A DNA stretch of 52,711 nt from Amycolatopsis sp. CA-126428 (lineage in GTDB: Bacteria; Actinomycetota; Actinomycetes; Mycobacteriales; Pseudonocardiaceae): the NCBI RefSeq assembly GCF_002904335.1, contig NZ_PPHF01000064.1, positions 1 through 52,711 of the forward strand, read 5' to 3'. The translations under genes were made by a program, and so were the position numbers. The stretch's first letter is position 1. Every line of letters starts with the position of its first letter. The notes below the pieces were generated by a model. That model was not told the DNA's origin. It made no database searches and saw nothing but the letters and a program-made list of their open reading frames with translations. Positions 34,052 through 41,884 of this stretch are shown here, piece by piece.

Positions 34052-34729
34052 AGCCGTGCCGGCGCCGGCCCAGAGCAGGCCGCGTCCGGTGAGCAACCGG
34101 ACCTCGGGTACCAGCAGGTCCGGCAGGTGGTGCCCGATGGTCGAGACGAAGATCCGGCCGGCGCCCCAGCGCCGGGTCCACACGGCCGGCACGGTCACGG
34201 GGGCAGGCCACGGAGTCGACGGGCCGGCTGCGATGGTCGTCGTCGCCAGGACATCGCTGGCCGAATCGGAGAGCACCCAGTACTGCTCCGTGTTCAGGGC
34301 CAGGTGGTCGAGGCCTTCGACGACGGGATGGTCACGACGTTCCGGGCGTACCACCACCTCGTGCTCGACGAAGTCGCCCGGGTGGGCCACGAACTGACCG
34401 CCGACGAGGCGGAGGTAGTCCAGGCTGCCGCGGAAGGTACCGACCACCCCACCGTGCCAGCCGGCGAACCCGGTGCCGGCGGCGACGGCCGTGAGCAGGC
34501 CCTCGAGTTGGGGACGGCTGAGTTCGCCCGTCGACCAGCACTGGACGATCAGGGCGGTGTTCGCCAGCAGTGCCTGGTCGGTGTACACCTCGAGCGTGTC
34601 GTGGAGTTCGACGTCGAAGCCGTTCGCCTCGAGGAACGGGACGAACAGGTCCGTGGTCTCGGTGGGTTGGTGGCCTTCCCAGCCACCTCGGACCACCAGC
34701 GCACGTGCCGGCCGTTTCGTTCCCTTCAT
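34034..34729 (-). CDS. ThuA-like protein
   Basis: 231 residues, class I glutamine-amidotransferase-like fold of the ThuA family (ALVVRGGWEGHQPTETTDLF near the start, GFAGWHGGVV in the middle, VWTRRWGAGRIFVSTIGHH at the end). ThuA proteins accompany sugar oxidoreductases in carbohydrate catabolism; ThuA/ThuB of Sinorhizobium act on trehalose-related disaccharides, giving 3-keto sugars. It lies 44 bp after the hydroxyacid dehydrogenase gene in one operon and overlaps the 3' end of the LacI gene by 18 bases tail to tail. Confidence 0.82.
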   Translation of the reverse strand: MKGTKRPARALVVRGGWEGHQPTETTDLFVPFLEANGFDVELHDTLEVYTDQALLANTALIVQCWSTGELSRPQLEGLLTAVAAGTGFAGWHGGVVGTFRGSLDYLRLVGGQFVAHPGDFVEHEVVVRPERRDHPVVEGLDHLALNTEQYWVLSDSASDVLATTTIAAGPSTPWPAPVTVPAVWTRRWGAGRIFVSTIGHHLPDLLVPEVRLLTGRGLLWAGAGTASETRD

Positions 34730-34773
34730 CGCACTATTCTTCTTCCGAGAGGTCGGGGAAGGAAGAGGCCGGA

Positions 34774-35781
34774 TCAGGCCATGATGGTCAGCTGGTCGGC
34801 GGACACGGCGTGGTGCAGCGGCTCACCGGCGGCGAACCGGCCGATCTCGGCGATGGCGGTGTCGGCGAGCCGGCGCAGTTCGTTGCCTTGCGCACCGGCC
34901 AGATGCGCGGTCAGGACGACGTTGTCGAGAGCATAAAGGGGCGACGTGACGGGCAGGACCTCCGGGTCGGTGACGTCGAGCACGGCCTCGAACCTTCCGG
35001 TGGCCAGTTCGTCGATGAGGGCATCGTGGTCGACCAGGGCGCCGCGCGCGGTGTTGATGAGCGTGGCGCCGTCCGGGATTCGCGCCAGCCGGCTGCGGTC
35101 GAGCAGCCGTTGGGTGCTGGGCAGGTCCGGAGCGTGCAGGCTCACCACGTCACTGCCGGCCAGAAGCGTGTCCAAGTCCACGAGGCGGGCGCCCAGCGCG
35201 GTGGCGACGGTCTCGTCCGCGAAAGGATCGGCCAGCAGGACGGTGAAGTCGAACGGGCGCAGCAGCTCGATCACCCGCCTGCCGATCTTCGACGCCCCGA
35301 TCACGCCGACGGTGCGCTGGTAGTTTCCCAGGTGCGGGTACTCCGCGAGCAGATCGATGGCACCACGCCGGCGCCGGTACTCCCGGACGATCCGGTGCGC
35401 TCTCTTGCCGGCCAGCAGGATCATCGCCACGGTGTACTCGGCGACGGGCAGCGCGTTCGCCGCCGCCGCGCTGGACACCTGGATGCCCCGGTCCCAGGCT
35501 GCCGCGGCGACGTGGCCCTTCACCGAGCCCGCGGCGTGGACGATCGCTCGCAGCCTGGGGGCCGCGTCGAGGATGTCCTCGTCGATCCGGGGGCAGCCCC
35601 AGCCGGTGAGCAGAACTTCGGTCTCCGCCAGAGCCGCCGCGGCCCGGTCGGTGCCGAATTCACCGAGGGGAGGGCCGGGAGCCACGTCCGCGACTCTGGC
35701 CAGCGCGGCCCAGCTCTCACCGGAGAACAACTGCAGTGGAAGGGTCACGTCCATGGCGAGCCAGACTCGCGGGCGTGTCAT
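34774..35781 (-). CDS. D-2-hydroxyacid dehydrogenase family protein
   Basis: 335 residues. The NAD-binding domain has a less usual glycine motif (GVIGASKIGRRVIELL), followed by the catalytic segments INTARGALVDHDAL (Arg), LDVTDPEVLP (acidic partner) and LTAHLAGAQG (His). It would reduce or oxidise a 2-keto/2-hydroxy acid; a sugar-acid product is likely given the neighbours. ATG 35781 follows GGAG. Directly upstream is the best operator of the region (35812-35833), so the gene and the ThuA gene behind it are tightly controlled by the regulator encoded at 32972. Confidence 0.85.
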   Translation of the reverse strand: MTRPRVWLAMDVTLPLQLFSGESWAALARVADVAPGPPLGEFGTDRAAAALAETEVLLTGWGCPRIDEDILDAAPRLRAIVHAAGSVKGHVAAAAWDRGIQVSSAAAANALPVAEYTVAMILLAGKRAHRIVREYRRRRGAIDLLAEYPHLGNYQRTVGVIGASKIGRRVIELLRPFDFTVLLADPFADETVATALGARLVDLDTLLAGSDVVSLHAPDLPSTQRLLDRSRLARIPDGATLINTARGALVDHDALIDELATGRFEAVLDVTDPEVLPVTSPLYALDNVVLTAHLAGAQGNELRRLADTAIAEIGRFAAGEPLHHAVSADQLTIMA

Positions 35782-35811
35782 TCACCATCTCCTGCCGGCC
35801 GCCATCGAGTG

Positions 35812-35833
35812 TGATAGTAAGCGCTTACTATCA
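35812..35833. promoter_or_regulatory. LacI-type operator, group A, perfect 22-bp palindrome
   Basis: The core 35813-35832 reads GATAGTAAGCGCTTACTATC, and the palindrome extends one base further on each side. It lies 30 bp upstream of the dehydrogenase start. It is the longest perfect operator in the window. Confidence 0.88.
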
Positions 35834-35908
35834 GTGTAGAGGGGTGAGCGTTCGAGGCGCAAGGCGACTCGTACGTCATGGCCGGGCACGGCGGCGCCGC
35901 GGCGAGGT

Positions 35909-37063
35909 TCATCCGCCCATGCCGTTGTCCAGGCCGACCCGGTGGCCGGTGCGGGACGATCGGAGCCCGGCTTCGGCGAGCCGGATGCCGCGGACGCCTG
36001 CCATGAAGTCATAGGGGTGCGGAGCGTCCTCGACCACGTGCCGGGTGAACTGCTCCCACTGGGCCTTGAAGCCGTTGCCGAAGTTCTCGTTGTCGGGTAC
36101 CTCGTGCCATTCGGCTCGGTACGGCCGGGTCTCGACGAGGTCCGGGTTCCACACCGGGCGTGGGGTCGCTGCACGCGGCTGGATGACGCAGCGGTGAAGT
36201 CCGGCCACGGCGCTGCCGTGGGTGCCGTCCACCTGGAATTCGACCAGTTCGTCGCGGTGAACCCGCACGCACCACGAAGAGTTGAGCTGCGCGATGACTC
36301 CTCCGTCCAGCTCGAAGATCGCGTAGGCGGCGTCATCCGCAGTCGCTTCGTAGGTCCTGCCCTGCTCGTCGACGCGTGAGGGGATGTGGGTGACCGCCTT
36401 TGCGGTGACCGAACGAACGGCGCCGAACAGATTCTCCAGGACGTAGTTCCAGTGGCAGAACATGTCGACGACGATCCCGCCGCCGTCTTCGGCACGGTAG
36501 TTCCAGCTCGGCCGCTGGGCGGCCTGCCAGTCACCCTCGAACACCCAGTAGCCGAACTCCCCGCGCACAGAGAGGATCCGGCCGAAGAAACCGCCGTCCA
36601 CCAGCCGTTTGAGTTTGAGTAGTCCGGGAAGGTAGAGCTTGTCGTGCACCACGCCGTTCTTGACTCTGGCTCGCTGTGCGTGACGCGCGAGAGCGACTGC
36701 CGCTTCCGTTGATTCGGCGACCGGCTTCTCGGTGTAGACGTGCTTGCCGGCGTCGATGGCTTGCAAGATCGACTTCTCTCGCACGGCGGTGAGCTGCGCG
36801 TCGAAATACAGCGGGTAGCCGGCGTCGCCCAGCGTGGCGCCGAGGTCGGTGGTCCAGTGGGGCAGCCCATGCCGATCCGCGATTTCGCCCAGTTTCTCGG
36901 CGTTGCGCCCGACCAGCAGCGGTTCGAGTTGAACCCGTGAGCCATCCGTCAGCAGCACGCCGCCCTGGTCCCTGATGGCCAGCACTGATCGCACCAGGTG
37001 CTGCCGGTAGCCCATCCGGCCGGTGACACCGTTGAGGATCACACCGAGACTCCGCGTAACCAT
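35909..37063 (-). CDS. Gfo/Idh/MocA-family oxidoreductase
   Basis: 384 residues. The N-terminal Rossmann domain (VILNGVTGRMGYRQHLVRS) is followed by the family signature with catalytic Lys (GKHVYTEKPVAEST), then the beta-sheet domain (GYWVFEGDWQAAQRPSWNYRAEDGGGIVVDMFCHWNYVLENLFG). These enzymes oxidise sugars or sugar derivatives with NAD(P). GGAGG stands before ATG 37063, and a group A operator sits immediately upstream. With ThuA and the 2-hydroxyacid dehydrogenase it suggests an oxidative route for the released sugar. Confidence 0.88.
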   Translation of the reverse strand: MVTRSLGVILNGVTGRMGYRQHLVRSVLAIRDQGGVLLTDGSRVQLEPLLVGRNAEKLGEIADRHGLPHWTTDLGATLGDAGYPLYFDAQLTAVREKSILQAIDAGKHVYTEKPVAESTEAAVALARHAQRARVKNGVVHDKLYLPGLLKLKRLVDGGFFGRILSVRGEFGYWVFEGDWQAAQRPSWNYRAEDGGGIVVDMFCHWNYVLENLFGAVRSVTAKAVTHIPSRVDEQGRTYEATADDAAYAIFELDGGVIAQLNSSWCVRVHRDELVEFQVDGTHGSAVAGLHRCVIQPRAATPRPVWNPDLVETRPYRAEWHEVPDNENFGNGFKAQWEQFTRHVVEDAPHPYDFMAGVRGIRLAEAGLRSSRTGHRVGLDNGMGG

Positions 37064-37075
37064 TGTATCCTCCGT

Positions 37076-37089
37076 CGTAAACGCTTTCT
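37076..37089. promoter_or_regulatory. LacI-type operator, group A (CGTAAACGCTTTCT)
   Basis: On the minus strand AGAAAGCGTTTACG, ending 12 bp before the Gfo/Idh/MocA start and directly upstream of its GGAGG. Confidence 0.75.
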
Positions 37090-37175
37090 ATAAACTAACC
37101 GCTGCGGTGCGGGAAGACAACTGCTGCTCATGGATGACCGCGGTGTTGACCGTCGCCACCAAGTCTCACTAGCTT

Positions 37176-37189
37176 AGCAATCGCTTTCT
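37176..37189. promoter_or_regulatory. LacI-type operator, group A (AGCAATCGCTTTCT)
   Basis: Two mismatches from the perfect palindrome; 47 bp upstream of the rightward GH39 start. With 37076 it covers the divergent promoter pair. Confidence 0.72.
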
Positions 37190-37236
37190 ATGTGTTGTTC
37201 CGAGTCGACGGCCGCTCGTGCCGCGAAGGAGCGAGG

Positions 37237-38844
37237 ATGGACGAACTGATCGCTGTCGTCGACGCGGCCGGTCGCGGGGTGCCCGTGCGGCACCACTGGA
37301 GCAAGGTCGTCGGCGCGGGAAGGGCCAATGAGGGACTCCGGGCGGATTGGCAGGAGCACCTCGCGCTGGTGGCCGCCGAATGCGGCTTCGAGTACGTGCG
37401 CTTCCACGGACTCTTCCACGACGACATGTTCGTGTGCCGGGTGGATGCCGACGGCACAGCGCACTACAACTTCCAGTACGTCGACGCACTGTTCGACCGG
37501 CTGCTGGAGCTGGGGGTCCGCCCGTTCGTGGAGTTCGGCTTCTGTCCCGGCGACTTGGCGCGGGAGAAAGCCACCGTGTTCTGGTGGGGTGCCCACGGCA
37601 GCCCTCCGAAGGATTTGGGCCGGTGGTGCGAGCTCGTCGAGCGCACGGTGTGCCACTGGATCACCCGTTACGGGATCGACGAGGTGGCGAGCTGGTACTT
37701 CGAGGTCTGGAACGAGCCGAACCTCAAGCCGTTCTTTGCGGGTTCCCGCAGCGAATACTTCGCCCTCTACGCGGCGACCGCCCGTACCTTGAAAGCGCTC
37801 GACCCGAGACTGCGGGTCGGCGGACCGTCGACCTCGAACTTCGTCCCGGACGCTCGGTTCGACGGCGAGACCGAAGACCTCTCGTGTCACACGATCGCGG
37901 GGCCGGATGTCCTGGATGCGCTGGACTGGCAGCCGGTCTGGGTGGAGTGGTTCTTGCGACGGTGCCATGACGAGGGCGTCCCGGTCGACTTCGTGTCTTG
38001 CCACCCCTACCCGACGGATTGGGCGCTCGACGAACACGGCCAGGGAGCCAAGCTCACGCGCGATGTCGAAGCGACTCCTTGCGATCTCGCCCTGGTGAGG
38101 AAACTGGTGGAGGCAAGTCGTTTCCCGGAGGCAGAGATCCATCTGACCGAGTGGAGTTCGTCCTCGTCCTCGCGCGACTTCACCCACGACACCCTGCCTG
38201 CGGCCACCTTCGTGGTTCGCGCGATGACCTCCTCGCTCGGCGTGGTCGACTCGCTGGCCTACTGGACTTTCACGGACGTGTTCGAAGAGGTCGGTGCAGG
38301 CGAGACGCTCTTCCACGGCGGCTTCGGAATGGTCACCCTCCCGGGGATCGTCAAGCCGACCTTCCACGCCTTCCGCATGCTGCATGCGCTGGGTGACCGC
38401 CTCCTCCACCGGTCGGAAGGGCTTTGTGTGACCCGCAACAGCCGCACGGGTGCGCTGGCGGCGATTGCCTACGTCTACCCGCCGGAGGTGACCCGCTCGG
38501 TGCCGGCGTCGTTCTCCTCCCGCGAGGTAGCGGATCGGACGGCGGCGATCGGGCTGCCTCGCGTGCTGGAGCTCACCTTGACCGGGCTCGTTCCAGCGGA
38601 CGAGGTGCGGGTGGAAATATTGGACGATCAAGCCGGCGACGCGCTCTCCGCGTGGCGAGCGGTCGATTGTCCTGCGGAACCGACGCGGGAGCAGGTGCGG
38701 GTCCTGCGTGCCGCCGCCCGGGCGACGAAGATCGAGTTCGTGCGTGCCGACGCCGCTGGGACTGCACTGGTGCGTCGTGAACTCCGTCCTTGGAGCGTTG
38801 TGCTGGTCACGACCGGACCGGCCCGCAGCTCGGGTTCCTCGTGA
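37237..38844 (+). CDS. GH39-like glycosidase (beta-xylosidase type)
   Basis: 535 residues, no signal peptide. A (beta/alpha)8 barrel carries the clan GH-A residues: acid/base E160 (FEVWNEPNLKPF) and nucleophile E305 (IHLTEWSS). YVRFHGLFHDDMFVC and CHPYPTD also match GH39. A C-terminal beta domain includes RVLELTLTGLVPADEVRV. The family releases xylose from xylo-oligosaccharides; other beta-linked sugars are possible. ATG 37237 has GAAGGAG upstream. It is divergent from the Gfo/Idh/MocA gene with an operator on each side, so it is in the same regulon as the transporter. A decayed copy of its C-terminal end lies at 10391. Confidence 0.85.
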   Translation: MDELIAVVDAAGRGVPVRHHWSKVVGAGRANEGLRADWQEHLALVAAECGFEYVRFHGLFHDDMFVCRVDADGTAHYNFQYVDALFDRLLELGVRPFVEFGFCPGDLAREKATVFWWGAHGSPPKDLGRWCELVERTVCHWITRYGIDEVASWYFEVWNEPNLKPFFAGSRSEYFALYAATARTLKALDPRLRVGGPSTSNFVPDARFDGETEDLSCHTIAGPDVLDALDWQPVWVEWFLRRCHDEGVPVDFVSCHPYPTDWALDEHGQGAKLTRDVEATPCDLALVRKLVEASRFPEAEIHLTEWSSSSSSRDFTHDTLPAATFVVRAMTSSLGVVDSLAYWTFTDVFEEVGAGETLFHGGFGMVTLPGIVKPTFHAFRMLHALGDRLLHRSEGLCVTRNSRTGALAAIAYVYPPEVTRSVPASFSSREVADRTAAIGLPRVLELTLTGLVPADEVRVEILDDQAGDALSAWRAVDCPAEPTREQVRVLRAAARATKIEFVRADAAGTALVRRELRPWSVVLVTTGPARSSGSS

Positions 38845-38886
38845 GCTCGAACGGCTCAAGTTCGCAGTCTCGGTCAGCTGTTCAAC

Positions 38887-38900
38887 AGAAAACGCTTGCT
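38887..38900. promoter_or_regulatory. LacI-type operator, group A (AGAAAACGCTTGCT)
   Basis: First of two sites in the 232-bp gap between GH39 and the heparinase-like lyase gene. Two mismatches from the perfect palindrome. Confidence 0.72.
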
Positions 38901-39028
38901 ATCCTGCCGTGAAGCATCGCTCGGCGGGGTTGAGCCCCGCCGAAGGGCTTGACTTGGCAAGTTGTGGCAGGTGACACTCTCGGGCAAACCTTCGACCATG
39001 CCCAAGTCCAGCCCTTCACGTCCGCGAC

Positions 39029-39042
39029 AGAAAGCGCTTGCT
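39029..39042. promoter_or_regulatory. LacI-type operator, group A (AGAAAGCGCTTGCT)
   Basis: Second site of the pair, 34 bp upstream of the lyase start and one mismatch from the perfect palindrome. Centres of the two sites are 142 bp apart, which could allow looping. Confidence 0.8.
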
Positions 39043-39076
39043 ATCGGTCGCCGTGTCCCTCAACGGAGAGAGACCT

Positions 39077-41884
39077 ATGAGTTCGCTGACCCGCAGGGGC
39101 TTCCTCGGAGCGACCGCGGCCGGGGCATTGCTCGGCCTGTTGCCCACCTCGGCCCTGGCCTCCTCACCCACGCCGGTGCACCCCCGCCTGTACATCGACG
39201 CCGCAGACAAGGACGCGCTGCTGGCGAAGCTCGGCGGATCCGACTGGGCCAAGGCCTCGCTCGCGGCGATCAAGGCCCGGATCGACCCCTTGGCCGACAG
39301 GCACACCGCCGACCCCGCTTGGATCTTGTCGCGCATGTCCATGTTCTGGACCGACGGTGCCCGTTACACCCAGATCTACGTGGCCAAGCAAAACTTCGAT
39401 CGCGGCACCGGGAACGCACCGGTCCCGACCGTGCGACCGGACGCCACACGGGGCTGGAACAGCAACGTCCTCGGTCCGCTCGAGACCCGGCTGCCCTACA
39501 GCGCCGACGGTTCTCAGCGGAACAACCAGGGGCAGGTGGTTCCTTACGCGCAGACCGGGCACATGCACCGTTTGAACAACCAGGAGATCTTGTCGCTCGC
39601 GCAGCAGGCAGGCTTTCTCCACTGGGTCACGGGCGACGAGAAGTACGCGAAGCTGGGCGCCGACATCTACTGGCAGTGGCTGCTGGGCACCTACTACATG
39701 AATCCGATGCTCGACCCCGCTAGCTCGCTCGGGGGACCGGGTGGCTACGCGCCGGGCGGGATCGGGGGCTACTACGACTACGAGGTCATCCACGACCCGA
39801 TGGGTGGCCAAGCCGCCGTGGTCTACGACTTCCTTTTCGACTACCTGGTCGCGCACCCCGACCCGCACGCGGTGTCAATCGGCAAGTCCGTCATCGAGTT
39901 GTCGACCGTTGTCTTCAAGCGGTTCATCGAGATCGGGCTGGTTCGTGGCGGCGCCACGGGCAACTGGAACGTCAACGGCTGGAGCTGCATCCTGACGGCC
40001 ATCCTCGCACTGGAGCCGAACGCCGCTCAGCCCGACGGCAAGGGCTCGGAGTACTACCTGCAGGGTTACACGACCACGAGCACCCAGTACCACCAAGCGC
40101 TGCCCGATCTCCTCAAGGAGTACGACCCGGTCACGGGCTTGTGGCACGAGTCGCCCATGTACTCGTTCGGCACGATCAGCGTGCTCGTGGACCTCGCCCT
40201 CCCGGTCAGGCGGGCCGGGGTGGACACCATCGGCGGCAACGACATCATGCGGCGGGCCGCACTGGCCATCGGCCCGTGGCTCGATCCCCGCGGCAACATG
40301 GTCGTCTTCGGCGACGGGCGTGGCGGTTCACCCGGATACGTCGCGTTCGAGCGTCTGGCGGCTTACTACACACAGGTGGGCGACACGGAAGGGCTGGCAA
40401 ACGCGGTCGAGGTACTGCGCAATGCCATCGCGGCCGGGCAATACACGCGCAACACCCTGTCGTTCGTAGACCTCATCGACGCCGTGGATCTGCCCTCGGG
40501 CACGACCACGACGAGCAACGTCCGGACGGCGTACTCCGCGCACCACCGCCACCTCACCCTGAAGAACCGCAACGACGTCGCGACCGGCCTGATGGCCACG
40601 CTCTACGGTGGTGTCGCTTCGACCGATCACCTCAACCCCAACGGGCTGGCGCTGCAGCTCTACGGTCAGGGCTGGGCCCTGTCGCCGAACACGAAGTCCT
40701 ACGAGTCCTACTGGAGCGCCGACTACCCCTACAGCAAGGGCCCGGCCGGAGCGAACACCATCGTCCCCGGGTACACGTCCGGCCCGATCCAGGTGAACGC
40801 GGTCGAACCGCCGACCGCGCCGGATGCGTTCACCAATGCCGCCGAGATCTCCGCGAATCACCAGTTCGCCGACATGACCGCGGCGGAGAAGCGTCGCCAG
40901 GTCGCGATCGTGCGCACGTCGGCCACGACCGGCTACTACGTGGATGTGTTCCGTTCCGACCAGGCGTCCAACGACTACATCCACCACAACCTCGGCAACA
41001 GCTTGACGCTGTCCGACTCGGCCGGAGGCGCCCTACCGCTCGCTGCTGCCACCGACCTGGGTACCGCTGACGCCGCGTACAAGTTCTTCAGCAACGTGCG
41101 CAGTGTGCCTTACACCGGTGACATCAGCGCCCGCTGGAAGATCGATGCCACCGACGGCAGTCCCGAGATCGGCATGGAAATGTGGATGCTCGGCCAGCCG
41201 GGCCGCACCATCTACCAGGCCGACGGTCTGCCGACCACCGTACTGCCGTCAGTGGTGCCTCACGGAGTCAACATGTCGCCCCAGCCGACCCCGACACTGA
41301 TCGTGCGGCAGACCGGGGCGAACGCGGCGAGCGCACCTTTCGTGTCGGTGTTCGAGCCGACGACGGGAGGCAACCGCTCGATCCGGTCGATTCGGGACCT
41401 GGGCTCCTCGGGAACCTTCGCCGGCATCGTAGTGTCGAGCGAAGGCGCGTCGGCGGACCTCACCGGCCGCGTCGATCACGTCCTGTCGGCCACCGACGAC
41501 GTCCCGCACGCGCCGAGTCCACTGATCGACTTCACCGGCTTGTTCGGGGTAGCGACCTGGACTTGCCGTGGCTTTCGGTCGCTCTACCTGGGCAGCGGCC
41601 GCGATTTGCGGCTCGGGGACTACCGGATCAGCGCGGGTGCGGCGGTGTCGGCCGGGCTCGACCGAACCGGCGAGACGGTGACGTACTCCGCGTCGGCCCC
41701 GATCACGCTCACCCTCCCGCGGCCTAGGTCGCTACACGGGCAGGACATCCGGATCGAGTACAAGAACGGCACGAGGTGGTTTTCCCTGCCGAGCGTCGTC
41801 GACCGCCCCACGTCCACGGTCAGCGCGACTGTACCGGCCGGATACGCCATCGAGGTTCGTGTCGTGGGGCGTCATGACCGTTGA
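39077..41884 (+). CDS. Tat-exported heparinase II/III-like polysaccharide lyase
   Basis: 935 residues. It begins with a twin-arginine signal (LTRRGFLGATAAGALLGLL, cleavage near ALASS). An alpha/alpha-toroid domain follows (ARLYIDAADKD-like start, YWQWLLGTYYMNPMLDPASSLGG, GNWNVNGWSCILTAILALEP, DPRGNMVVFGDGRGGSPGY). After about residue 480 come antiparallel beta-sheet domains (HHRHLTLKNRNDVATGLMATLYGG, RRQVAIVRTSATTGYYVDVFRSD). This is the heparinase II/III and alginate-lyase-like architecture acting on uronate-containing polysaccharides; the substrate is unknown. ATG 39077 follows GGAGAGAGA; an open frame from 39038 overlaps the operator and is rejected. It overlaps the GH95 gene by 11 bases. 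Confidence 0.75.
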   Translation: MSSLTRRGFLGATAAGALLGLLPTSALASSPTPVHPRLYIDAADKDALLAKLGGSDWAKASLAAIKARIDPLADRHTADPAWILSRMSMFWTDGARYTQIYVAKQNFDRGTGNAPVPTVRPDATRGWNSNVLGPLETRLPYSADGSQRNNQGQVVPYAQTGHMHRLNNQEILSLAQQAGFLHWVTGDEKYAKLGADIYWQWLLGTYYMNPMLDPASSLGGPGGYAPGGIGGYYDYEVIHDPMGGQAAVVYDFLFDYLVAHPDPHAVSIGKSVIELSTVVFKRFIEIGLVRGGATGNWNVNGWSCILTAILALEPNAAQPDGKGSEYYLQGYTTTSTQYHQALPDLLKEYDPVTGLWHESPMYSFGTISVLVDLALPVRRAGVDTIGGNDIMRRAALAIGPWLDPRGNMVVFGDGRGGSPGYVAFERLAAYYTQVGDTEGLANAVEVLRNAIAAGQYTRNTLSFVDLIDAVDLPSGTTTTSNVRTAYSAHHRHLTLKNRNDVATGLMATLYGGVASTDHLNPNGLALQLYGQGWALSPNTKSYESYWSADYPYSKGPAGANTIVPGYTSGPIQVNAVEPPTAPDAFTNAAEISANHQFADMTAAEKRRQVAIVRTSATTGYYVDVFRSDQASNDYIHHNLGNSLTLSDSAGGALPLAAATDLGTADAAYKFFSNVRSVPYTGDISARWKIDATDGSPEIGMEMWMLGQPGRTIYQADGLPTTVLPSVVPHGVNMSPQPTPTLIVRQTGANAASAPFVSVFEPTTGGNRSIRSIRDLGSSGTFAGIVVSSEGASADLTGRVDHVLSATDDVPHAPSPLIDFTGLFGVATWTCRGFRSLYLGSGRDLRLGDYRISAGAAVSAGLDRTGETVTYSASAPITLTLPRPRSLHGQDIRIEYKNGTRWFSLPSVVDRPTSTVSATVPAGYAIEVRVVGRHDR

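Noticed and set aside
37174..38859. 561-codon minus-strand frame opposite GH39
   Set aside because: Shadow of a gene with both catalytic glutamates visible on the plus strand; covers an operator and a divergent promoter.
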